Below are positions 1 to 5,875 of a stretch of DNA of 11,425 nt, in pieces. The stretch spans positions 1-11,425 of the forward strand of contig JAJZGN010000043.1 in NCBI GenBank assembly GCA_021798435.1. Direction: 5' to 3'. The translations under genes were made by a program, and so were the position numbers. Under the pieces are notes generated by a model, which searched no databases, had not been told where the DNA came from, and saw only the letters and a list, made by a program, of their open reading frames with translations. Positions within the stretch are counted from its first letter, which is position 1. Every line of letters begins with the position of its first letter. The DNA is from a bacterium (GTDB lineage Bacteria > Chloroflexota > Dormibacteria > Aeolococcales > Bog-877).

Positions 1-127
1 CATAGACCTCGAGATCGGGTGCCAGCTCCTCGAACAGGTGCAGGCGGATGAGAGGGGTGCCGCCGACCAGGTCGACCACGCTCCGGTCATCCCCTCGCGG
101 CGCCAGTTGCAGGCGACGGTCGCTCAT
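1..127 (-). CDS. Cysteine synthase / cystathionine beta-synthase-like PLP enzyme, N-terminal fragment
   Basis: Partial gene running off the left edge; only the first 42 residues are present. The ATG is at 127-125 on the minus strand, preceded by a weak GGGA (136-133) and by an in-frame GTG codon directly before it. Residues 17-27 read SVVDLVGGTPLIRL-like, the N-terminal signature (GGTPL[VI]RL) of fold-type II PLP enzymes that make cysteine or cystathionine from O-activated serine and sulfide or homocysteine. The catalytic lysine lies beyond the window, so CysK, CysM, cystathionine beta-synthase and related enzymes cannot be separated. It is divergent from the gene at 205, with 77 bases between the two starts. 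The family call is fairly safe; the exact substrate is unknown. Confidence 0.75.
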   Translation of the reverse strand, partial: MSDRRLQLAPRGDDRSVVDLVGGTPLIRLHLFEELAPDLEVY

Positions 128-204
128 CACAATTCCCACTCTATCAGTCGGATTAAGCGAGCCGGCGCCACCGGGCGGCGGGACTAGACTGGCTCGCGGA
201 GCAG

Positions 205-702
205 ATGAGGTGGTCGAGAGCCCGGCTGCGGGCGCCGCGGATGTCCGCGGGAATGATGCTGGTGGTGGCGGTGATCGCATTCCTGTCGGTCTCGGCGGTC
301 GTCGACGTGCTCACCAGCATCGGGTCGGTGGGGGGGTCTGGGGGCCCCCCCAAGGCGCAGTTGGACGGCAATCTCAACCTCACCGGGCTGCGCGTGGGAC
401 ATCCCGCCCGGCTCACCTTTGGGCTTTATCTGGCCTCGGGCAGCGCCATGGACCCCGCCTGCGTCGGGGCCAACCTCAGCCCGGAGTTCCAGGTGGTGCG
501 CGTCACCTTCCTCAACTCCCCGGGCAGCCGCTGGGCCGGCGACGAGTCCTGCGGGGAGATCCTGGAGACCAACTCCACCATCCCGGTGGTGATCACCGTG
601 GTCCCCCGGTATCCGGGGAACTTCTCGATCTCCGCCCGCCCCAAGGTCCGTTCTCGGGAAGTCGGCACCGGCCCAAGGGGTACGGTCTCAGTCGGGCCCT
701 GA
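205..702 (+). CDS. Membrane-anchored exported protein of unknown function
   Basis: 165 residues; I do not recognise the family. The first 12 residues are rich in arginine, then residues about 14-38 form one hydrophobic segment (AGMMLVVAVIAFLSVSAVV), so it is probably an N-terminal signal anchor or an uncleaved signal peptide with the rest outside. A short Gly/Ser/Pro linker (about 42-50) follows, encoded by G and C homopolymer runs. The remaining part, about 110 residues, alternates hydrophobic and polar residues as in a beta-sandwich and has two cysteines (in DPACVG and ESCGEI) that could form a disulfide outside the cell. A GGAG at 198-201 lies only 3 bases before the ATG; an in-frame ATG at 241 is a possible alternative start. 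The 3' end overlaps the convergent phosphatase gene by 15 bases. Base composition is like that of its neighbours. Confidence 0.7.
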   Translation: MRWSRARLRAPRMSAGMMLVVAVIAFLSVSAVVDVLTSIGSVGGSGGPPKAQLDGNLNLTGLRVGHPARLTFGLYLASGSAMDPACVGANLSPEFQVVRVTFLNSPGSRWAGDESCGEILETNSTIPVVITVVPRYPGNFSISARPKVRSREVGTGPRGTVSVGP

Positions 703-1416
703 GCCGAAGGCGCAGGCCGCCAGCAGGGCGGCGTGCACCCGAGGCCCGGCGGCCACGATGTCCCCGGTGCCCAGGTGACTGTCCCCTCCCTCCCAATCGC
801 TGACGACCCCGCCCGCCTCGGTCACCAGCAACGCCCCAGCGGCGATGTCCCACACCTTGAGTCCCAGCTCGAAGAATCCGGAGAAGACCCCCGAGGCCAC
901 CAGGGCCAGGTCCAAGCTGGCGGCGCCGGGGCGGCGGGCATCCTCGCAGGTCTCCAGCACCCGCTGCAGGGCGCGCAGAAGCCGGGGCAGGCGCCCCTGC
1001 TCCTTGAAGGGGAATCCGGTGGAGACCACGGCCTTCTCAGGTTCCGAGTCGACGACGCTGAGCCGCCGCCCCTCCCCGTCGAAGGCGCCGCGTCCCCGCC
1101 GCGCCGTGTAAGTCCAGCCCAGGAAGGGGGCGTGGACCGCCCCCACCGCAGGGCTCCCATCGACCAGCAGGGCCACCGACACGCCGACCATCGGGAAGCC
1201 CCGACTGAAGTTGGTGGTCCCGTCCAGGGGATCGACCACCCAGCCGGTGGGCGAGCTGCGCCCGCCCGCCTCCTCTGAGAGGACGGGGAGATCCGGGAAG
1301 GAGGCCCGCAGGATCCGCACCACCACCTCTTCGCTGGCCCGGTCCACCGCGGTGACATAGTCGCCGGGCGCCTTGGCCTCGGCGAGGTGGGGACCGACCC
1401 CCGCCGCCCGTATCAC
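688..1416 (-). CDS. Inositol monophosphatase family phosphatase
   Basis: Mg2+-dependent sugar/inositol phosphate phosphatase of the IMPase/FIG superfamily. From the GTG at 1416 it is 242 residues. Metal-site motifs are all present: YVTAVD (20-25), LSEEAGG (46-52), VDPLDGTTNF (61-70, the DPxDGT motif with D62 and D65), GAASLDLALVASG (164-176) and the C-terminal WDIAAG with D190. The family normally starts with an amphipathic helix of about 25 residues before the first motif. This helix is encoded in frame upstream of 1416 (1417-1497, reading LDLALATAR...GGAVIRAAG), but no ATG, GTG or TTG is available there. CTG codons at 1497 and 1476 are. The true start is therefore probably upstream, with CTG 1497 overlapping the stop of the small ORF (CTGA). 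The substrate (myo-inositol phosphate, histidinol phosphate, fructose bisphosphate or PAP) cannot be decided. The family call is secure; the start is not. Confidence 0.9.
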   Translation of the reverse strand: MIRAAGVGPHLAEAKAPGDYVTAVDRASEEVVVRILRASFPDLPVLSEEAGGRSSPTGWVVDPLDGTTNFSRGFPMVGVSVALLVDGSPAVGAVHAPFLGWTYTARRGRGAFDGEGRRLSVVDSEPEKAVVSTGFPFKEQGRLPRLLRALQRVLETCEDARRPGAASLDLALVASGVFSGFFELGLKVWDIAAGALLVTEAGGVVSDWEGGDSHLGTGDIVAAGPRVHAALLAACAFGSGPD

Positions 1417-1493
1417 CGCGCCTCCGGCCTGGCTGGAGTACCTCGCGGTCGCCAGGGCGAGGTCGAGGTCGACCAGCGCCGGGTCGAACTGGC

Positions 1494-1643
1494 TCAGCGC
1501 CGACCCCGGCCCCGCGGTGGCTCCCGCGAGACCTTCTTCTTGTGTTTCTTGCCCTTGGACGGGAGCGGAGAGGGGATGAGCTCGGGCGGCGGTGCGGCGG
1601 GCCGGGGCGGCGGCGGTGGCGTCTGGGAGTCGGTCATGGCCAT
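1494..1643 (-). CDS. Small Pro/Lys/Arg-rich ORF between sodX and the phosphatase
   Basis: A 49-codon ORF, unrecognised. It starts at ATG 1643 (or ATG 1637, two codons later) and stops with TGA at 1496-1494. The product has a proline-rich first half (residues 9-28, with a run of five prolines), then a lysine cluster KGKKHKKK (30-37) and an arginine-rich tail (RGRGRR). It would be strongly basic and probably disordered, as expected for a nucleic-acid- or ribosome-binding tail. It lies 45 bases after the sodX stop, on the same strand, and its stop overlaps a CTG codon of the phosphatase frame. The only GGAGG (1665-1661) is 17 bases from the ATG, which is too far to be convincing. Alternatives are a chance ORF, or a disordered N-terminal extension of the phosphatase separated by a sequencing frameshift. 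Confidence 0.4.
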   Translation of the reverse strand: MAMTDSQTPPPPPRPAAPPPELIPSPLPSKGKKHKKKVSREPPRGRGRR

Positions 1644-1688
1644 ATGGTGACAGTTAGGCGCCTCCGGCGAGCGACTTTATTCATCGCC

Positions 1689-2063
1689 TCAGATCCAGAG
1701 GCGGGTCGGATCCCTCCGGACGACTCGGGGAGGCCCGGGCCGCAGCCGCAGCACCACCCGGCCCACCACCCGATCCGCGCCCACCGGGCCGAACTCCTCG
1801 CTGTCGGTGCTCTCTTCCCGGTTGTCACCGGCCAGCCAGACGAGGCGCCGGCGCGAGCTGACGGCCGCCACTCGCTTCAGCAGCTCGAAGCCACCGCGAT
1901 GCGGGTGTTCGGCGACCACGACATCCCCCACCTGGGGCATCCGGCCCCGCGTCGGGATGAGGAGCGCCCAGCTTCCCTCCTGGAGCTCGGGCTCCATGCT
2001 CCGTCCTTCCACCAGAAGGAGCTGGGGAAGCCAGGGACCGCGCTGCGGTTTGCCGCCGGTCAT
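1689..2063 (-). CDS. sodX: S26-family protease, probable NiSOD maturation protease
   Basis: 124 residues, a short signal-peptidase-I-like (S26) protease. Residues 18-25 (VEGRSMEP) carry the nucleophile Ser22 in the G-x-S-M-x-P box. Lys63 in ELLKRVAAV is the general base, and GDVVV (46-50) and LAGDN...STDSEEFGPV (77-94) are the usual S26 beta-strand motifs. It lacks the N-terminal membrane helix and the periplasmic insert of LepB, as do the small soluble SodX proteases that remove the leader of nickel superoxide dismutase. The divergent neighbour is sodN, which strongly supports this role. The ATG at 2063 has no clear Shine-Dalgarno sequence, so the mRNA may be leaderless or the start may lie elsewhere. 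The two starts are 69 bases apart, so both promoters must sit in that gap. The S26 fold is secure; the SodX assignment rests on size plus context. Confidence 0.88.
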   Translation of the reverse strand: MTGGKPQRGPWLPQLLLVEGRSMEPELQEGSWALLIPTRGRMPQVGDVVVAEHPHRGGFELLKRVAAVSSRRRLVWLAGDNREESTDSEEFGPVGADRVVGRVVLRLRPGPPRVVRRDPTRLWI

Positions 2064-2121
2064 GAGCTGATGGTAGTTTGGAGGGGACGGGAGGAGTTCT
2101 CCGACATCACCCAGGTTCGAA

Positions 2122-2127
2122 GGGAGG
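2122..2127 (+). promoter_or_regulatory. Ribosome binding site of sodN
   Basis: GGGAGG, 5 bases before the ATG at 2133. The same open frame runs upstream to 1542 without a stop, and this site decides the start. It also places the nickel hook at residue 18, as expected after a short propeptide. Confidence 0.75.
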
Positions 2128-2132
2128 CGGCC

Positions 2133-2552
2133 ATGTCAGTTCGCAAGCTCGCCGCGCTGGTCCCGCACCGCGTGGTCCACGCCCACTGCGACATCCCTTG
2201 CGGCATCTACGACCCCCACGAGGCGCAGCTGGCCGCCCAGACGGTGGAGCGGATGGTGACCCTCATCCAGGGCCTGCCCGATTCCACCTCCGAGGCCAGC
2301 CGGAACTCCTTCGTCCGGATGGTGGGGGTGAAGGAGCAGCACGCTGAGAAGGTGAAGCACGAGGTCCAGGTGATCTGGTCGGACTACTTTAAGCCCGAGC
2401 ACCTGGAGAAGTTCCCGCAGCTGCACGAGCTGACCTGGAAGACCCTCAAGGCGGCGTCGGCCTGCAAGCAGTCGGTGGACGCGGCGAAGGCCGCCGAGCT
2501 GCGCCGTCAGGTGGACGAGTTCGCCCGGATCTTCTGGGAGACCAAGAAGTAG
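2133..2552 (+). CDS. sodN: Nickel superoxide dismutase
   Basis: 139 residues. Converts superoxide to oxygen and hydrogen peroxide with a Ni(II/III) centre. Residues 18-28 read HCDIPCGIYDP, the nickel-hook motif (consensus HCDLPCGVYDP). After removal of a 17-residue propeptide (MSVRKLAALVPHRVVHA), His18, Cys19 and Cys23 become His1, Cys2 and Cys6, the Ni ligands, and Tyr26 becomes the active-site Tyr9. The mature chain of 122 residues is close to the Streptomyces enzyme (117) and is mostly helical (QTVERMVTLIQGL; KVKHEVQVIWSDYF), as in the four-helix-bundle hexamer. The propeptide has no hydrophobic core, so the protein is probably cytoplasmic. The likely processing protease is encoded divergently at 1689-2063. 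In known systems NiSOD is induced by nickel through Nur; I see no recognisable operator here. Confidence 0.96.
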   Translation: MSVRKLAALVPHRVVHAHCDIPCGIYDPHEAQLAAQTVERMVTLIQGLPDSTSEASRNSFVRMVGVKEQHAEKVKHEVQVIWSDYFKPEHLEKFPQLHELTWKTLKAASACKQSVDAAKAAELRRQVDEFARIFWETKK

Positions 2553-2610
2553 GGTCGCGGCGCCCCTCATCAGTTGGGGGTCGGGCAGGGCCTCAGCCGT
2601 GGGCGGGCCG

Positions 2611-2619
2611 AGAGGAGAG
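2611..2619 (+). promoter_or_regulatory. Ribosome binding site pointing to a TTG start
   Basis: AGAGGAGAG lies 6 bases before the TTG at 2626. The alternative GTG at 2599 has only a poor GGCAGGG-type site upstream. This site is the reason for choosing the shorter protein, which then begins MEKIDFHFDP, close to the start of the conserved fold. Confidence 0.6.
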
Positions 2620-2625
2620 CTACGC

Positions 2626-3249
2626 TTGGAAAAGATCGACTTCCACTTTGATCCCATCTGCCCCTGGGCCTGGCTGACCTCGCGATGGGCCTTTAGGCTC
2701 GAGGAGCTTGGCGAGCTCGAGGTCCGCTGGAGGTTCTTCTCCCTGGCGGTGGCTCACCTGGAGGAGGGGGCGGACCCAGCTCCGGCCGCAGACTCCTGGG
2801 GCAGCCCGGCGCTGCGGCTCCTGGCGCTGGCGCGGCGCCTGGAGGGGAACGCCGGCGTCGCCAGCCTGTACACCGCGATCGGGACGGCGGTGCACGAGGA
2901 GGGACGGGCGCTCCGGGAGGACGGCACCTTGGCCCACGCCTTGGATCGAGCCGGAATGGACCCAGCCCTGCTCGGGCAGTCCCGGGGGGACCGCACCCTC
3001 TGGGACGAGGTGCTCGCCGACCATCGGGCCGCAGTTGCCGCCTGCGAGGCCTTCGGGGTGCCCACGATCATCCTGGACGAGGGGCGCGGGCCGGGAGCGT
3101 TCGGCCCGGTGATAACCCGGGTGCCCGAGGACCGGGAGGCCGTCGCCCTGCTCCGGGACACAGTCCGGATGCTCCGGCGCGATTACCTCTTCGAGATCAA
3201 GCGGGACCGCGAGGGGCATCCAGCATTGGTGGGAGCCACGCGCTCCTGA
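2626..3249 (+). CDS. Rv2466c-like thioredoxin-fold (DsbA family) nitroreductase
   Basis: 207 residues from the TTG at 2626 (216 if the GTG at 2599 is used). It resembles the mycothiol-dependent nitroreductase Rv2466c of mycobacteria: FHFDPICPWAWLTSRWAF (6-23) matches FWFDPLCPWCWITSRW there. SLAV, YTAIG, the VPTIILDEG segment (the cis-Pro loop of thioredoxin folds), FGPVI and YLFEIKRDRE near the C-terminus follow in the family order. A helical insert lies between the two halves of the thioredoxin fold. The active site here is CPWA: the first cysteine (Cys12) is kept and the resolving one is alanine, which suggests a monothiol mechanism with a low-molecular-weight thiol. It starts 73 bases after sodN on the same strand, so the two may be co-transcribed as part of a redox-stress unit. 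The substrate is unknown and mycothiol use is only inferred. Confidence 0.82.
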   Translation: MEKIDFHFDPICPWAWLTSRWAFRLEELGELEVRWRFFSLAVAHLEEGADPAPAADSWGSPALRLLALARRLEGNAGVASLYTAIGTAVHEEGRALREDGTLAHALDRAGMDPALLGQSRGDRTLWDEVLADHRAAVAACEAFGVPTIILDEGRGPGAFGPVITRVPEDREAVALLRDTVRMLRRDYLFEIKRDREGHPALVGATRS

Positions 3250-3311
3250 GCCGCTCTGGCAACGCGGCCGGTTCCAGTATCGCGGCCGCCGGGATGCCCT
3301 ACCGCGGACCG

Positions 3312-3334
3312 CTGGGGGCGCGCCCTGGGGGCGC
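3312..3334 (+). repeat. Direct repeat in the mutarotase upstream region
   Basis: CTGGGGGCGC occurs twice, at 3312-3321 and 3325-3334, with starts 13 bases apart. The second copy directly abuts TAACAT (3335-3340), a fair -10 box. It lies in the 148-base gap before the mutarotase gene. It could be an operator or a chance product of the GC-rich background. Confidence 0.35.
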
Positions 3335-3397
3335 TAACATCGGTGGATCTTGGCTGGCCCGACGGTGAGCCGCGACGCCCTGCCCCCGGACTGCTAG

Positions 3398-4324
3398 GTG
3401 AGAGCGTCTGTGGCTCCAGGAGGGAGGGTTCCCACTGAGATCCAACTGAGGAGCGGCTCCCAGCGGGCTTCGGTCCGCCCCGCGGGCGCCACCCTGCGGA
3501 GCTACCAGTCCCACGGGCGGGAGCTCCTGGACGGGTTCGGCAGGAACGGGTGGAGCCAGGACGGCCGCGGTCAGCTCCTCCTCCCATGGCCGAACCGGAT
3601 ACGGGACGGCAGCTACCACTTCGGGGGCCACCACCACCAGCTGCCGATCTCCGAGGTGGCGCGGAACAACGCGATCCATGGCCTCGTACGATGGGTCACC
3701 TGGGAGGTGGAGGAGGCCCAGCCGGAGCGGGCGCGTCTTTCCGTCGAGTTGCCTTCTCAGCCTGGCTATCCGTTCTGGATGCGCTTCGAGGCCGAGTACA
3801 CGCTCACCACGGAGGGGCTGCAGGTGACGGTGGGGGCCCACAACCTCGGCGGCAGGGCGGCCCCGTTCGGGGCGGGAGCCCATCCCTACCTGCGGATTGC
3901 CGGCCACAGGGTTGACGACCTCCTTCTCCGTCTCCCCGCCGGCCACCGTCTCACCGCCGACAGCCAGGGGATCCCCACCGCTGAGGTCGAGGTCGAGGGA
4001 ACCGAATACGACTTCCGAGACGGCCGGCGCGTCGGCCCCCTCAAGCTGGACACCTGCTTCTCCGACCTCCCCAAGGACGGGTGGGCGGTCGACTTGGGCG
4101 TTGGCCCCGGATTCGAGCGGGTCCGGGTCTGGGCGGACGGCGCATTCCCCTACGTCATGGTGTACAGCGGAGACGGGATCCAGGCCCCGGGCCGCCGCCG
4201 GGCCGGACTGGCCGTGGAGCCGATGACCTGCGTCCCGGACGCGTTCAACTCCGGCCGCGGCCTCCTGGTGCTCGGCCCCGGAGAAACGTTCTGCGGTCGC
4301 TGGGGGGTGGCGCATGGAGGGTGA
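3398..4324 (+). CDS. Aldose 1-epimerase (galactose mutarotase-like)
   Basis: 308 residues; interconverts alpha and beta anomers of aldoses, or acts on a hexose-6-phosphate in related proteins. Family motifs occur in order: LPWPNRIRDGSY (61-73), NAIHG (91-95, with His94), GAGAHPYLR (158-166, with His162 as the likely general acid) and AVEPMTCVPDAFNSG (272-286, with Glu274 as the likely base). The body is beta-rich, as in the beta-sandwich fold. The start is uncertain: GTG 3398 and GTG 3410 are both possible. A strong AGGAGGGAGG at 3419-3428 lies downstream of both and has no suitable start codon after it. The last 11 bases overlap the next gene, suggesting translational coupling. No galactose genes are adjacent, so the sugar is unknown. 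Confidence 0.92.
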   Translation: MRASVAPGGRVPTEIQLRSGSQRASVRPAGATLRSYQSHGRELLDGFGRNGWSQDGRGQLLLPWPNRIRDGSYHFGGHHHQLPISEVARNNAIHGLVRWVTWEVEEAQPERARLSVELPSQPGYPFWMRFEAEYTLTTEGLQVTVGAHNLGGRAAPFGAGAHPYLRIAGHRVDDLLLRLPAGHRLTADSQGIPTAEVEVEGTEYDFRDGRRVGPLKLDTCFSDLPKDGWAVDLGVGPGFERVRVWADGAFPYVMVYSGDGIQAPGRRRAGLAVEPMTCVPDAFNSGRGLLVLGPGETFCGRWGVAHGG

Positions 4325-5735
4325 GGCCGAGGTCCACGAGACAGCTCGACACCAGGGCCGGAGTGATCCGGGGTCAGGACCCCCGTGGCCCCCCAGCCCA
4401 TCGCGGGTGCTGATGATGGACCTCTACGAGCTGACCATGGCTCAGGCCTTCTGGTCGGCCGGGATGGCGGAGCTGCCCTCCACCTTCAGCCTCTTCACCC
4501 GCTCCCTCCCCAAGCAGCGCGGCTACCTGGTGGCTGCCGGCATGGACGACTGCCTCTCCTGGGTGGAAAGGCTCGCCTTCGGCCCTTTGGAGCTGAGCGC
4601 CCTAGAGGAGCTGGGCGTGTTCCCCGCCCAGTTCCTCGACTGGCTGGGCGACCTGCGTTTCCAGGGGGACGTCAGAGCCGTCCCCGAAGGCACTGTGGTC
4701 TTCCCTGACGAGCCGATCCTGGAGGTGGACGCGCCCCTCGCGGTCGCCCAGATGGCCGAGACCTACCTCCTCAACCAGGCCACCCTCCAGACGACACTCG
4801 CCACCAAGGTGTCCCGTTGCCGCCAGGCGGCCCGCGGCCGCCCGCTCGCGGAGTTCGGATTCCGCCACGCCCAAGGGCTGGACGCAGGCATGAAGGTGGC
4901 CCGGGCCTGCCGGCTGGTCGGGGTCGGGGCCACCAGCAACCTGGCCGGAGCCCTGGAGTACGGGCTGGAGGTGTCGGGTACTATGGCCCACTCCTTCGTG
5001 CAGGCCCATGAGGATGAGGTCAGCGCCCTCCGCAACCTGGCTCAGGCACTCGGGCCCCGCGCCACCCTGCTTGCCGACACCTTCGACACAGAGCGCGGCA
5101 TCGCAGCCGTGGTTCAGGTGGCGAGCGAGATGCACCAGCGAGGGGTGGAGGTGGCTGCCATACGGCTGGATTCCGGGGACCTCGACGAGCTCTCCCGAAT
5201 CGCCCGCCATGCCCTGGACGCCGCAGGACTCTTCGCGGTGAAGGTCATAGTCACGGGGGGCCTGGACGAGTATCGCATCGCCAAGCTCACTGCCGGCCCC
5301 GATCCGGCCCCGATCGACAGCTTCGGAGTGGGGTCGGCCATGGTGGTCTCCGCCGACGCCCCCCTCACCGACACCGTGTACAAGCTGGTCAGCTGCGACG
5401 GACGGCCGGTGCGCAAGACCTCCGCGGGCAAGGTCACCCTACCGGGGCCGAAGCAGGTGTGGAGGGTTCCTGGGTTCGCCGGGGACGTTCTTGCCCTGCG
5501 TGACGAGCCCGCCCCGTCAGAAGCCCACCGACCTCTCCTGGAGCTGGTGATGCGAGCGGGCCAGCGGACGGAGGCGGGCCGGAGGTCGCTGGGAGAGGCG
5601 AGCTCCCACCACGCCAAGGAGATCGCCTGCCTGCCAGCCGACCTGGCAGATCTGGAGGCCCCGGCGCCCTTCCGTCTGCGCCTGTCGCCCGAGCTGGAGG
5701 CCCTGGTCGCCCGGATGGACAGTTCCCCAATCTGA
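4314..5735 (+). CDS. pncB: Nicotinate phosphoribosyltransferase
   Basis: 473 residues; makes nicotinate mononucleotide from nicotinate and PRPP, driven by ATP, in the Preiss-Handler NAD salvage route. Signatures in order: MDLYELTMAQAFW (35-47), AEFGFRHAQG (about 178-187), GATSNLAG, GTMAHSFV with the conserved His, DTFDTERG, IRLDSGDL, VTGGLDEY, FGVGSAM (phosphate-binding loop), and KTSAGKVTLPGPKQVWR. The first 33 residues are Pro/Gly-rich with no conserved feature. The ATG at 4314 is taken because of the GGGGGGTGG before it and the short overlap with the mutarotase; ATG 4413 or 4416 would give a start right at the conserved part. The length fits the bacterial/plant-type enzyme. Pairing with a mutarotase is unusual, and I see no metabolic link beyond co-transcription. 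Confidence 0.96.
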   Translation: MEGEAEVHETARHQGRSDPGSGPPWPPSPSRVLMMDLYELTMAQAFWSAGMAELPSTFSLFTRSLPKQRGYLVAAGMDDCLSWVERLAFGPLELSALEELGVFPAQFLDWLGDLRFQGDVRAVPEGTVVFPDEPILEVDAPLAVAQMAETYLLNQATLQTTLATKVSRCRQAARGRPLAEFGFRHAQGLDAGMKVARACRLVGVGATSNLAGALEYGLEVSGTMAHSFVQAHEDEVSALRNLAQALGPRATLLADTFDTERGIAAVVQVASEMHQRGVEVAAIRLDSGDLDELSRIARHALDAAGLFAVKVIVTGGLDEYRIAKLTAGPDPAPIDSFGVGSAMVVSADAPLTDTVYKLVSCDGRPVRKTSAGKVTLPGPKQVWRVPGFAGDVLALRDEPAPSEAHRPLLELVMRAGQRTEAGRRSLGEASSHHAKEIACLPADLADLEAPAPFRLRLSPELEALVARMDSSPI

Positions 5736-5755
5736 GGACAGGTCCGCGCTGGGGG

Positions 5756-5790
5756 CCCGGGTTGTGCGCCGGGCGCATACCTGGAACCCG
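5756..5790 (+). terminator. Possible terminator after pncB
   Basis: An outer inverted repeat CGGGTT (5758-5763) / AACCCG (5785-5790) encloses an inner hairpin TGCGC (5765-5769) / GCGCA (5773-5777). It is followed by a weakly T-rich stretch (AACTTTGTGTCCTTT). It lies 20 bases after the pncB stop and before the permease promoter candidate. There is no clean U-tract, so function is inferred from position. Confidence 0.35.
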
Positions 5791-5810
5791 AACTTTGTGT
5801 CCTTTGCCCA

Positions 5811-5840
5811 TTGGCGGCCGCCCGGCCCGGCGGTTATGTT
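5811..5840 (+). promoter_or_regulatory. Promoter candidate for the APC permease
   Basis: TTGGCG (5811-5816) and TATGTT (5835-5840) are separated by 18 bases and fit a sigma70-type -35/-10 pair in an otherwise GC-rich gap. Transcription would begin near 5847, giving a leader of about 30 bases that carries the GAAGGAG ribosome binding site before GTG 5876. No direct evidence exists. Confidence 0.35.
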
Positions 5841-5875
5841 CCGCGGGATCAACCCACCCCTGAAGGAGTGACCAC

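Noticed and set aside
48..803. 251-codon plus-strand frame
   Set aside because: Overlaps the membrane-protein gene in another frame and the ends of two minus-strand genes; Arg/Pro/Gly-rich with no signature, as expected of a GC-rich shadow frame.
1542..2132. In-frame upstream extension of sodN
   Set aside because: It would run through the sodX gene on the other strand and place the nickel hook far from the N-terminus, which must be freed by cleavage of a short propeptide. A good GGGAGG precedes ATG 2133.
2563..2580. CCCC/GGGG hairpin between sodN and the nitroreductase gene
   Set aside because: Only a 4-bp stem with a long loop and no U-tract; too weak to call a terminator or attenuator.
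2136..2657. 173-codon minus-strand frame opposite sodN
   Set aside because: Leucine/histidine-rich shadow of a certain gene.
3299..4315. 338-codon open frame on the minus strand
   Set aside because: Antisense of the mutarotase gene, whose motifs are unmistakable on the plus strand; no ribosome binding site or family features.
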